NCBI GenBank assembly: GCA_027005175.1
Contig: JALTMC010000532.1
Location: forward strand, 1-14,687
Length of the DNA stretch: 14,687 nt
Source: Myxococcales bacterium
Lineage (GTDB): Bacteria; Myxococcota_C; UBA6777
Reading direction: 5' to 3'
Below the pieces are notes generated by a model. The model was not told the DNA's origin. It ran no database searches and worked only from the letters and a program-made list of their open reading frames with translations. Position 1 is the first letter of the stretch; every line of letters begins with the position of its first letter. The position numbers and the translations under genes were made by a program. This document shows positions 5,437 to 13,158 of this stretch, piece after piece.

Positions 5437-7827
5437 GTGAGTACGAATACTATGGTCAAAAAGTCAAAATCTCATGGAAAAAGCCGTGGGAGTGGCGCAA
5501 AACCATTCAAAAAAGAGCCTCCAACATTGCCGTTGGAGCTTCGCAAGAAGTTGTGGGAATACCTTCAGACAGTGGGGCATCGCCCTGTGGGTGTGACAGA
5601 AATAGGTAACAGTCTATCTCTGGATGCATCACAACAACGTAAAGTTCGACGATTTCTCAAGCACGAGGCAAAGGAAGGAGTGATGACACCTTTCCGCCGG
5701 GGTCGGTACATGCTGAAGGAAGAGATGCTTGGGAAAAACTGGCGTGTTTGGGACACAGAAGCATCCAAGCCAAAGCGAAAGCGGGCCTCCCAATCTCCTG
5801 GAGTGGTACGGGTTGCAAGCAAAGAGAATGTAGCTCCTGGTGCGATTCATCGAGGGGTTCTGACAGTCCATCCGAATGGATTCGGCTTTGTGTCGCGCAA
5901 AGAAGGAGAGGATCTCTTCATTCCTCCTCAGTATATCAATGGGGCCATTCACGGTGATGAGGTGGTGGTTAAGGAGATGTGGGACGCAGAGAGAGGCGGC
6001 AGCGCTCAGGTCCTTCAGATCGCAGTTCCATTTGCAGGTCGCCTGGTAGGTCGAGTGTATCGCAAAAACAAGCAACTTTTCCTACATCCGGACAATGAGC
6101 GTTATTCGGATTTGCCAGCGGTCTGGCAAGGCAAGCGTGAAGATGGAGAGCCGGGTCAGTGGGCGGTGGCTCAAGTGTCTCGCTCCCCTTGGGATCAAGA
6201 CCACATCTGGGCAGAAGTTGAGCGATGGCTCCCAGCCCAGGAAGGTCCCGCCCTCGATAGAGCCCGCAGTGCCGCAGTTCTAGAAGCAGACCATTTCCCT
6301 CCAGAAGTTCTGGAAGCCGCAGAACAAATTGCGATTCAACCCACTCCAGAGATCTGGGAAGGTCGCCTCGATCTACGCAAGCTCCCCTTGTTCACGATTG
6401 ACGGTGATGATGCACGCGACTTTGATGACGCTGTTGGAATCGAATACCTCTCCGATGGAACTCGCCGGGTGACCGTGGCCATTGCTGACGTCTCACACTA
6501 TGTCCGAGAGGACTCAATGATCGACGAAGAAGCATTGCGTCGTGGCACCAGTGTCTACTTCCCTGCGAGTTGTTTGCCCATGCTGCCAGAGGCACTGTCC
6601 AACAGTATCTGCTCCCTGCGCCCCAACGAAAATCGCCTCGTCATGGTCGCAATCATGGACTACAACAAAGACGCAAAGCGGGTAAAAGTCTCACTTCATG
6701 AAGCGGTCATGTACAGCCACGCCCGACTCACATACAGTCAGGTCGCAGAGCTTCTGGATCAGCCAGAAGGTCTCTCTGAAGACCACCCCACCACTCCACT
6801 GCGCGACTCCATCCTGGCTTTGCATGAGCTGGCCCAAGAGTTGCGTGGTCGCAGGCTTCGCAAAGGCTCCATTGACCTGGATCTCCCAGAGCCCCGCGTC
6901 ATACTTGATGAACACGGCGAGATTAAAGATATCCGGCGTGGTGAGAGACACCCCTCACAACAATTGATTGAAGAGTTAATGTTGCAGGCCAATGAAACGG
7001 TAGCAGAATTCTTTATGGAGCATGACATCCCCGGAATTTACCGGGTTCACGATGAGCCTGACAGCAAAAAAATCGACGCCTATATGGAGCTTGTAGAGCG
7101 GTTGGGACTCTCTGCAAAATTGAACTTGCAGCGAGAGGCCCCCAAACACCAGAGTCATCTGTGGAAACTGGACCCTCGCTTCTTTGGCAGCGTCTTGGAG
7201 CAGATCAAGGATCATCCCGCACAACAGTTACTCAACCAGACGCTGTTGCGCTCCATGAAACAAGCAACCTATCAAGTTGAAAATACGGGTCACTTTGGGC
7301 TGGGTATTGAGAACTATCTACACTTTACGTCACCCATTCGTCGCTACCCTGACCTTGAAGTCCACCGAATGCTCAAGCGGTACCTGCATGGAACTCTCCC
7401 AAAAGGAAAGAAGCAGCGGGCCGAACTCATCGAGCAGTTGGACGAAATCGCAACGCATAGCAGTGCCAGAGAGCGACTTGCCATGCGAGCCGAGCGAGAT
7501 GTTCTGGCCCGCTATCGCGCGAGGTTTATCCAGAACTATATCGGACAAACCTTCGATGGAACCGTAACATCAATAGCTCCATTTGGTTTGTTTGTTGAAC
7601 TTGATAACTTCTTTGTAGAGGGGTTGATCCATCTTCGCAACCTCCCAGGAGAGTACCATTTCGATGACAAGATCATGCAGATGGTAGGTCCGCGCTCAGG
7701 AGATAGCTTCAAACTGGGCGATCGTCTGCATATCCTCATTGAAGATGCCTCGCCCCTTCGAGGCGAAATTGATTTTTCGCTGCTCGAAAGAATTCCAAGC
7801 AATCCCATCGAAGCAACAAGAGAGTGA
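5437..7827 (+). CDS. rnr: Ribonuclease R (3'-5' exoribonuclease, RNase II/RNB family)
   Basis: Processive 3'-5' exoribonuclease that degrades structured RNA and takes part in rRNA and mRNA turnover. The 796-residue product has the RNase R order: a Lys-rich N terminus, a winged-helix domain (about 32-97), cold-shock domains (about 139-180 and 200-265), the RNB catalytic domain (about 310-640) and an S1 domain (about 702-785). The catalytic signature IDGDDARDFDDAV gives D322, D328, D330 and D331, matching the four metal-binding Asp of E. coli RNase R. HFTSPIRRYPDLEVHR from residue 629 is the second family signature. The long basic C-terminal tail of E. coli RNase R is absent; the protein ends soon after S1. 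GTG 5437 is chosen because GAAGGA lies 8 nt upstream. ATG 5452 is in frame but has no good site. Repeats and hairpins crowd its leader. Confidence 0.95.
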   Translation: MSTNTMVKKSKSHGKSRGSGAKPFKKEPPTLPLELRKKLWEYLQTVGHRPVGVTEIGNSLSLDASQQRKVRRFLKHEAKEGVMTPFRRGRYMLKEEMLGKNWRVWDTEASKPKRKRASQSPGVVRVASKENVAPGAIHRGVLTVHPNGFGFVSRKEGEDLFIPPQYINGAIHGDEVVVKEMWDAERGGSAQVLQIAVPFAGRLVGRVYRKNKQLFLHPDNERYSDLPAVWQGKREDGEPGQWAVAQVSRSPWDQDHIWAEVERWLPAQEGPALDRARSAAVLEADHFPPEVLEAAEQIAIQPTPEIWEGRLDLRKLPLFTIDGDDARDFDDAVGIEYLSDGTRRVTVAIADVSHYVREDSMIDEEALRRGTSVYFPASCLPMLPEALSNSICSLRPNENRLVMVAIMDYNKDAKRVKVSLHEAVMYSHARLTYSQVAELLDQPEGLSEDHPTTPLRDSILALHELAQELRGRRLRKGSIDLDLPEPRVILDEHGEIKDIRRGERHPSQQLIEELMLQANETVAEFFMEHDIPGIYRVHDEPDSKKIDAYMELVERLGLSAKLNLQREAPKHQSHLWKLDPRFFGSVLEQIKDHPAQQLLNQTLLRSMKQATYQVENTGHFGLGIENYLHFTSPIRRYPDLEVHRMLKRYLHGTLPKGKKQRAELIEQLDEIATHSSARERLAMRAERDVLARYRARFIQNYIGQTFDGTVTSIAPFGLFVELDNFFVEGLIHLRNLPGEYHFDDKIMQMVGPRSGDSFKLGDRLHILIEDASPLRGEIDFSLLERIPSNPIEATRE

Positions 7828-7933
7828 TTGCGGTCAACTCCCCCCACCCCATCTGGACTTCGCCCTGTCGATTCTGCCAGACCCACGATCGGGAAGAGGT
7901 TTCCACGCTCACAACATAAGAGGTTTTTTTCTG

Positions 7934-8770
7934 ATGACGAAGGACAAGAAATCAAAGGATGTGATCTCCTCTGATACCCAGGAGGAAGCATTTTTTGCAC
8001 AAGAGTCCATGGAAGAAGAAAGTCCCCAACCAGGGGCAATGGAAATCGATGAGGACCTGCTCTGGAACAGCCAGGGAGAGGTCGTCATTCCTCCGCTCTG
8101 GCAACCCGTTGTCCCGCTCGCATTGGCACTGGTGAGCCTGTTTATTCTCTACGTTTTTGTTGACGATTTTCGATTCGCTCTCTCCACCAACCAGGCTCTT
8201 GATTTGGGTTCTGTCATCGACGGCTGCCCGGACAACTTTTATCAGAAAATACCACACAACCGTGTGGTCAAGCTGCGTGGTGTTGTCCCACAGCCCAACC
8301 TCACAGCCCAAGCCAGTGTTCACTTCAGCAAACGCTATTATGTGGTCGCATTGGGTTGCGATCTGTTGGTTTCTCTCCATGAAAAACGATACCAGGAACT
8401 TCTAGGCACAACACCAAAGAAGCCCAAACGACCTGCCCGCGTGTTACCGATACCTCGAAGTTTACGAAAAAAACTGGGACACAAGGCCACAATCACGTTT
8501 CAAACCCGCAACACCCTCAGCAATACCCAGTTTGTGGTTCGAGGCCGCGCCCTTCGGGCCAACAGCAGCAGTGCCATCGACAACCTTCGCCAATTCTACG
8601 CCGTGACAGAGAGCATGTCCTTCACTCCACACACTCATATCATCTTCGATGGCGAAGAACCCAGCAACCAACAATGGGTCCTTCTCGTCTACGCCATCCT
8701 TACGATCTTCTCCGCCTACAATCTCTGGCGATTCCTCAAAGCATTAAGTAGGCTAAAGTCTGAAGTCTAA
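7934..8770 (+). CDS. Two-pass membrane protein of unknown function
   Basis: I do not recognise a family. The 278-residue product has an acidic, Glu/Asp/Ser-rich N-terminal stretch (1-55), a transmembrane segment at about 57-76, a loop domain of about 170 residues and a second transmembrane segment at about 248-266, then a short Arg/Lys-rich tail. By the positive-inside rule the tail is cytoplasmic, which places the N terminus in the cytoplasm and the loop outside. The loop holds two Cys (98 and 142), a basic Pro/Lys patch near 161-180 and several beta-strand-like stretches. ATG 7934 follows AAGAGG (7918-7923). The frame stays open upstream to 7739 inside rnr, but that extension lacks a ribosome-binding site. 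The gene starts 106 nt after rnr on the same strand and may be co-transcribed with it. It converges with the acyltransferase gene, 49 nt away. Confidence 0.8.
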   Translation: MTKDKKSKDVISSDTQEEAFFAQESMEEESPQPGAMEIDEDLLWNSQGEVVIPPLWQPVVPLALALVSLFILYVFVDDFRFALSTNQALDLGSVIDGCPDNFYQKIPHNRVVKLRGVVPQPNLTAQASVHFSKRYYVVALGCDLLVSLHEKRYQELLGTTPKKPKRPARVLPIPRSLRKKLGHKATITFQTRNTLSNTQFVVRGRALRANSSSAIDNLRQFYAVTESMSFTPHTHIIFDGEEPSNQQWVLLVYAILTIFSAYNLWRFLKALSRLKSEV

Positions 8771-8819
8771 GATAAGCGAATGTCTGGTCTAAGCACGAAT
8801 GCATCGAGATTCTGAACCT

Positions 8820-10184
8820 TTACGGTTTGCGATTGGATTCTTTCTCAAACATGCGTGGAATGGAAGGATCGTGAAAGCGGTCAACAACCTGATCCATGGC
8901 AGTGGAGAGTTCCTCACGCCAGTTTCGCAACTCTTGAAGCTCACGTCGCAGTCGCATCCATCGCCATAATCCACGGGTGGAACGCCAGAGAGCGACTTGT
9001 TGTTCAAGAAGCCGAATGGTGGCAAAGCCAGTGACAGGAAGGACAAAAGCAAGAATGATGACAGCCTTGAGACTTGAGATCTGCCAGAGTAAGAAAAGTA
9101 GGATCAGGTATAGCACAGGGATCATTAAGATGGCAGAGATCAGCTTGGTTGTAGCCACAACATCTTTTCGAGCGGTCAAGTGGTCCCCAGCAACAATGGC
9201 GGTCATCATAACAGGAGCATGTAAGAGCATTCCGGGGATGGCAAAGGGCAGCAAGAGCAAGGTAGACAACACACGCCCAAGCAAGCGAGCAAAGAGCGAG
9301 CCGATCGGGATGTCTTTACGAAGATGATGGTCTTCCAAGCCGAGCGCATCCAGACGAGTCTGATAGGCTTCTACTTGTTCTTTCATCGCTTGCATCACAG
9401 GCTCAGACTCTGCCCGTAAATAGCCTTCCGACAGACGCCTTGTAAGCTCCGCATAAGAAGCGAGATCCAGATGAACACCATGGGGCTTATACAGTCGTCG
9501 GGCGGTATCCATCAACCGCAAGACATCCCAGTTGGGTGCATTGATCGTGAGAGCACGCATTCGAACATCCAAATCATCGGTCAACTCACGAACTGTATCT
9601 TTGGGCTTCTCTTGGTACGACTTTTGCCACGTTTCATCCATTTTGATCCCCTCACCGAAGTTGAGCAAGACCTGGCTGCGAAATCGATGCCGGTGCAGAT
9701 AAGTCAGCCCCACGGGGACGATGGTAAGTGGCAACTTGCCTTCATGTTGTGCAAACCAATCCAGCGCGATGCGAGCGGTGCCCGTTTTCAGACGGCTAAG
9801 CTGTGACTCCATATGACTGATGCCTTCAGGAAAAATGCCCATCGCTCGACCACTTTCAAGAACCTGATACAGTGCAGCAAATGTAGCACTGTTATCGATG
9901 GGACCATCGTGGTCCTTTCGTCGCTGGATGGGAACCGCACCAAGATTCTTCAAAAAAAATCGCAGAAGTCGGCTCCGAAACAAGACGTCTTTGGCTGCAA
10001 AGTGAACAATTCGACCACTGTGTGCAATCACAAGAACAGGGTCCATCAGAGAGTTGGGATGATTGCCAGCAAAGATCACAGCCCCATCTGTGGGGATATT
10101 TTCACGTCCAACAATCTCTATATTGCGAAAGAAAACTGATGTAACAAGTCGCAAAAAGCTGCGGAGCATTCGGTACATCCACAT
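8820..10184 (-). CDS. PlsC/Sct1-like glycerol(phosphate) acyltransferase with C-terminal membrane segments
   Basis: A membrane acyltransferase of the 1-acylglycerol-3-phosphate / glycerol-3-phosphate acyltransferase family (phospholipid synthesis), 454 residues. Motif I is NHPNSLMDP with H42 and D48; the spacing has five residues between His and Asp, as in the NHPNxxxD subgroup, not the usual four. Motif II is GAVPIQRR (82-89), motif III FPEGIS (118-123) and motif IV IVPVG (155-159). Residues 163-300 are helical and polar, followed by hydrophobic segments at about 303-330, 348-366 and 371-391 and a charged C-terminal helix. PlsC of E. coli (about 245 residues) lacks this extension. ATG at 10184 is chosen because AAAGGT lies 6-7 nt upstream on the minus strand; the frame extends to a TTG at 10259, which overlaps a likely -35 box. 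The substrate is not determined by the sequence. Confidence 0.88.
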   Translation of the reverse strand: MWMYRMLRSFLRLVTSVFFRNIEIVGRENIPTDGAVIFAGNHPNSLMDPVLVIAHSGRIVHFAAKDVLFRSRLLRFFLKNLGAVPIQRRKDHDGPIDNSATFAALYQVLESGRAMGIFPEGISHMESQLSRLKTGTARIALDWFAQHEGKLPLTIVPVGLTYLHRHRFRSQVLLNFGEGIKMDETWQKSYQEKPKDTVRELTDDLDVRMRALTINAPNWDVLRLMDTARRLYKPHGVHLDLASYAELTRRLSEGYLRAESEPVMQAMKEQVEAYQTRLDALGLEDHHLRKDIPIGSLFARLLGRVLSTLLLLPFAIPGMLLHAPVMMTAIVAGDHLTARKDVVATTKLISAILMIPVLYLILLFLLWQISSLKAVIILAFVLPVTGFATIRLLEQQVALWRSTRGLWRWMRLRRELQELRNWREELSTAMDQVVDRFHDPSIPRMFEKESNRKP

Positions 10185-10229
10185 GGTATCACCTTTGATT
10201 CCAAATGTAATTTTTTGAAAAGACAGCCC

Positions 10230-10259
10230 ATTGTCTCTTTCCTTTTTAAGGATAGTCAA
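10230..10259 (-). promoter_or_regulatory. Candidate promoter for the minus-strand acyltransferase
   Basis: On the minus strand, TTGACT (10259-10254) is a five-of-six -35 box and GACAAT (10235-10230) a four-of-six -10 box, with an 18-nt spacer. Transcription would start near 10223, about 40 nt before the ATG at 10184. This supports the shorter start for the gene. Confidence 0.4.
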
Positions 10260-10345
10260 TGGTTAGTTCTGGGTTTCTCTTTCTTCTTATGTTACAACTC
10301 TCAAGAGAAAAGGACTACAAAAGGTTCTGACAAAAAAAGAGACAA
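10231..10345. promoter_or_regulatory. Inverted repeats in the divergent intergenic region
   Basis: The 318 nt between the acyltransferase and the first kinase (10185-10502) carry no gene. TTGTCTCTTT (10231-10240) recurs inverted as AAAGAGACAA (10336-10345). Nested between them, TTTCTCTT (10274-10281) pairs with AAGAGAAA (10303-10310) across 21 nt. The outer arm overlaps the -10 box of the minus-strand promoter. They may be operator sites or part of a leader structure. The purine/pyrimidine bias of the region makes chance matches easier. Confidence 0.35.
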
Positions 10346-10464
10346 CCCCCACAAGAAATGAGCCACGAGAGAGGGAAACTCACGTGTTGCAGACCCAAGA
10401 GGGAAGTTGGATCGCCTCAAGTGACCTTGTCGACATGAAGGGAACTGAGTTTCAGACAGTAGCA

Positions 10465-10481
10465 CATGAACCTTTTTCATG
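10465..10481 (+). promoter_or_regulatory. Small hairpin upstream of the first kinase start
   Basis: CATGAA (10465-10470) and TTCATG (10476-10481) form a perfect 6-bp stem with a 5-nt loop, 21 nt before the ATG at 10503. The ribosome-binding site of that gene is weak (GGA near 10491), so a structure here might matter for translation. The arrangement resembles the hairpin before rnr. Confidence 0.35.
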
Positions 10482-10502
10482 CGAGTAGATGGATAGCTCC
10501 CG

Positions 10503-13148
10503 ATGGCGCAGCAAGAAGTTCAAATACAACAAGCTCTGAAGCGTTTGAAACATATGTACAAACACGGCGAAATTTCGCAACGGTTGTACGAGCAGAGAAA
10601 GCAAGAACTACTAAGTCAGAACCCCCATGACTCTCTCGCCCAAGAGGACATGGAGCCTGCTTCGAACAAGAACCTTGAGTTGGGTCCATTTTATACCCAA
10701 CAATTCCCGAAGAAACCAGATGTCATGGATCCTCTATCCGTACAATCCCTCACAGGCGGAGTGACGATTCCCTCTCCGATCTCCGAGGATACAGAGTCCA
10801 AGCGTGTGCCACTTCCCAACTCGTCAGCCCATCCTTCTCCCATGCAAATGCCCCCAGAGGACAGCCTTCATGAAGCCCAAGAGCCACTTCCTTTCACTCC
10901 TGGACAAATCATCCGCCAACGTTACCGTGTCAAAGGCCCTCTAGGAGAGGGGGGAGTTGGGCAGGTTTTCCTTGTGGAAGATACCCGATTTGGTGGGGAT
11001 TACGCCCTCAAGCGGCTCCACCCCCGCCTGACTGAAAATGCGGAAGAAATGGAGCGCTGGTTACGGGCCTTTTATGAGCACCAACGCCTCAGGCATCCTG
11101 GCCTCGTTCGCACCTACCTGATCGATGAGGACCCTGCATTCAACGCACTCTTCTATGTGAGAGAGTATGTTGACGGAGAAAGTCTACACTCGATCTTCGA
11201 ACAAGTGAAGAACAGTGATCATGAAAGATTCACCATCCAAGATACATTCGATATTTTCAATTCTTTAGCCGCTCTCATCGACGAAGCCCACCACAGTGAT
11301 TTCTATCGATTGGACCTGAGCCCCAAAAACATCGTCTTCCCTCAAAAAAAGGAAGACTCTTTCCTCAAACTGCTCGATTTTCATTTCTATGGTCTCTTGG
11401 GACAAACCATGCAACGAGCAAACTTGAGATCACAAAAGACATTGTATTATACAGCACCAGAACTTATCTCGATGGAAGGCCAAACTCCCACCAAAGAGAG
11501 TAATATCTTCGCATTGGGTGCTTTGTTGTACCAAATGCTTACGGGAGCTCTCCCTCAAGCCACGGCCGTTCCCCCCAGCCAGCTCAATCCTGCGCTACCT
11601 CCCCAGCTCGACGATATCCTTCGGCGTGCGATGAACCCACAACCCCAACATCGCTACCACACGTTGGAAGAGCTGGCGAACCAAGTATACAAAGCCTTTC
11701 CACTCCATGCAGGGAACACCCCACAACCCAAGTTTGAATCTTTGGAACTCACGGATTCTTCGGGGCAATCAGTGCACTGGGCGGACCAGCTATCCAATCC
11801 CAAACCCATCCTTTCGGATCCTTCTCAAAAAGAGTCGCCGCGTCGCTCTCCCTCCTTGGAAGACGCATCGCCGCCCGTTCGAAAGAAAAATCCAGATTTA
11901 CCTTCTTCTCCAGGTTCCTTTTCCGGCCCCGTGAGGTATACGCCACCTTCTGAATACCACAAGCAGTTCCCCGAACTTCCCGATATATCTATCAAAGAGT
12001 CAACTCGTCCATCTCCTAGACAAAGTACATCATCACAGGTCCGGTCAACCTCACACTCTCGCCAAGAGCCTACACACTCTCGGGAGAAGAAGAATGATGC
12101 ACTTCTCTCTCAAGCGGAACCCCATCGTTCCGTGAACACTCTCCATCGCTCCTCCTTAGCGACCAAGCGCAGCGCGATCTCCAATGCAGACCGCATCGCT
12201 CGTTTACGCTCAGGTAAGCAGACCGCATCGTACGAAGTGGTTCGAGAAGACGTACCCAAAGCAACCCCAAAGCAACAGCTGAGAGGGCATCAAAAAGGTT
12301 TAACCTCCCTCAGCATCAGCTCCGATGGACGCTTCCTTGCCTCCGCTTCCCACGATGGAACCGTCAGGCTGTGGGATACTCAGTCTTGGTATTCTCTTCA
12401 CACCATTGCAGTGGAACGGGGAACCCCCAAGCACCTGTGTTGGAATCCACAGCGGGAATTGTACGCATACAGCGACGCCCTGGGCACTCTATTTATCCAT
12501 GATTTGCAACAGCAAAGTTGGCGCTGGCAGATCACAACGGGAGCAAAATGCTATGGTCTGTCATGGCACCCAACGTCCATGTCCTTGGTGGTCGCTCTCG
12601 CTGATGGAACTCTCTCCTGGTGGAGCCTCGATACAGACCGCCCTGTCAAGCAGACAACTCTTCACGCCCCCTCTGTACACGCCTTGGCACTTCATGCTCA
12701 AGGACAACTGATGGTCTCAGGCGATAGTCTAGGACAGATCTCTTGCTGGCGAGAGAATGAGCTTCACCCGATCTGGCAGCCACCAAGCCAAAACGCAAGT
12801 ATTAATGTGATCGCATGTTTTCCAAAACAGCACAAAGCTCTGGTCGGTGATCGCGATGGCAAACTTCATATCTTTGACCTCTCCAAGCAAGTCCAAGAAC
12901 GCTCCTGGCAGGCTCATCACAAGAGTGTGCGAGATCTTGTTATTCCATCGCATGAAAACTGGTTTGCCTCTTGTGGCAATGACCAGCGAATCCATCTTTG
13001 GTCACGAGAAGGCGGTCCTCCCATCTGCACCTTATCTGGTCATCAGGGGGCTTTACGAACCCTCGCTTTAAATCCGACTGGAGACTGGATGGCTTCAGGA
13101 GGAGAAGAATCATCCGTCTGTATCTGGGATACATCATTGTGGAGCTAG
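10503..13148 (+). CDS. SHOCT-like / degenerate Ser/Thr kinase / WD40 propeller protein
   Basis: An 881-residue soluble protein. Residues 11-37 resemble a SHOCT helical hairpin (LKRLKHMYKHGEISQRLYEQ). A linker leads to a Hanks-type kinase fold at about 141-400: Gly loop GEGGVG (148-153), Lys170, helix-C Glu192, APE (318-320). Key residues are altered: HRD reads RLD (269-271, Asp271 kept), the DLKPxN Lys is Ser273, DFG reads DFH (292-294), and the helix-F Asp is Asn334. It may be a pseudokinase or weakly active. Residues 401-590 are a Ser/Pro/Thr-rich, probably disordered linker, with many SP and TP sites. From about 592 a WD40 region has seven blades (first GHQKGLTS, last GHQGALRT), enough for one closed propeller, a protein-binding platform. 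No membrane segment is seen. The next gene, a paralogous kinase with intact motifs, starts 10 nt after the stop, so the two are very likely an operon. Confidence 0.93.
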   Translation: MAQQEVQIQQALKRLKHMYKHGEISQRLYEQRKQELLSQNPHDSLAQEDMEPASNKNLELGPFYTQQFPKKPDVMDPLSVQSLTGGVTIPSPISEDTESKRVPLPNSSAHPSPMQMPPEDSLHEAQEPLPFTPGQIIRQRYRVKGPLGEGGVGQVFLVEDTRFGGDYALKRLHPRLTENAEEMERWLRAFYEHQRLRHPGLVRTYLIDEDPAFNALFYVREYVDGESLHSIFEQVKNSDHERFTIQDTFDIFNSLAALIDEAHHSDFYRLDLSPKNIVFPQKKEDSFLKLLDFHFYGLLGQTMQRANLRSQKTLYYTAPELISMEGQTPTKESNIFALGALLYQMLTGALPQATAVPPSQLNPALPPQLDDILRRAMNPQPQHRYHTLEELANQVYKAFPLHAGNTPQPKFESLELTDSSGQSVHWADQLSNPKPILSDPSQKESPRRSPSLEDASPPVRKKNPDLPSSPGSFSGPVRYTPPSEYHKQFPELPDISIKESTRPSPRQSTSSQVRSTSHSRQEPTHSREKKNDALLSQAEPHRSVNTLHRSSLATKRSAISNADRIARLRSGKQTASYEVVREDVPKATPKQQLRGHQKGLTSLSISSDGRFLASASHDGTVRLWDTQSWYSLHTIAVERGTPKHLCWNPQRELYAYSDALGTLFIHDLQQQSWRWQITTGAKCYGLSWHPTSMSLVVALADGTLSWWSLDTDRPVKQTTLHAPSVHALALHAQGQLMVSGDSLGQISCWRENELHPIWQPPSQNASINVIACFPKQHKALVGDRDGKLHIFDLSKQVQERSWQAHHKSVRDLVIPSHENWFASCGNDQRIHLWSREGGPPICTLSGHQGALRTLALNPTGDWMASGGEESSVCIWDTSLWS
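12276..13145 (+). other. Seven-bladed WD40 region of the first kinase-like protein
   Basis: Blade endings read from the translation: VRLWD, LFIHD, LSWWS, ISCWR, LHIFD, IHLWS and VCIWD. Blades 1 and 7 are the most canonical (GH start, WD end); blades 2 to 5 lack the GH dipeptide. Seven units from residue 592 to 881 fit a single propeller, with nothing left after it. Confidence 0.85.
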
Positions 13149-13158
13149 TCAAAGATCA

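Noticed and set aside
5205-5609. Plus-strand open frame that translates the 18-bp repeats as repeated NTEQAR
   Set aside because: No ribosome-binding site, it runs 170 nt into rnr in another frame, and its content outside the repeats is not protein-like.
7739-7933. Upstream extension of the membrane-protein gene into rnr
   Set aside because: It lies in another frame of the rnr S1 domain region; ATG 7934 has its own ribosome-binding site.
8771-8819. Search for a bidirectional terminator between the convergent genes
   Set aside because: Only 4-bp stems and no T tract were found in the 49-nt gap.
10185-10259. 25-residue extension of the minus-strand acyltransferase to a TTG at 10259
   Set aside because: No ribosome-binding site there, and the TTG is part of a likely -35 box; ATG 10184 has AAAGGT upstream.
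12186-12230. Direct repeat GCAGACCGCATCG at 12186-12198 and 12218-12230
   Set aside because: The copies are 32 nt apart, out of phase with codons, and lie inside a low-complexity linker; no element boundaries or target-site features.
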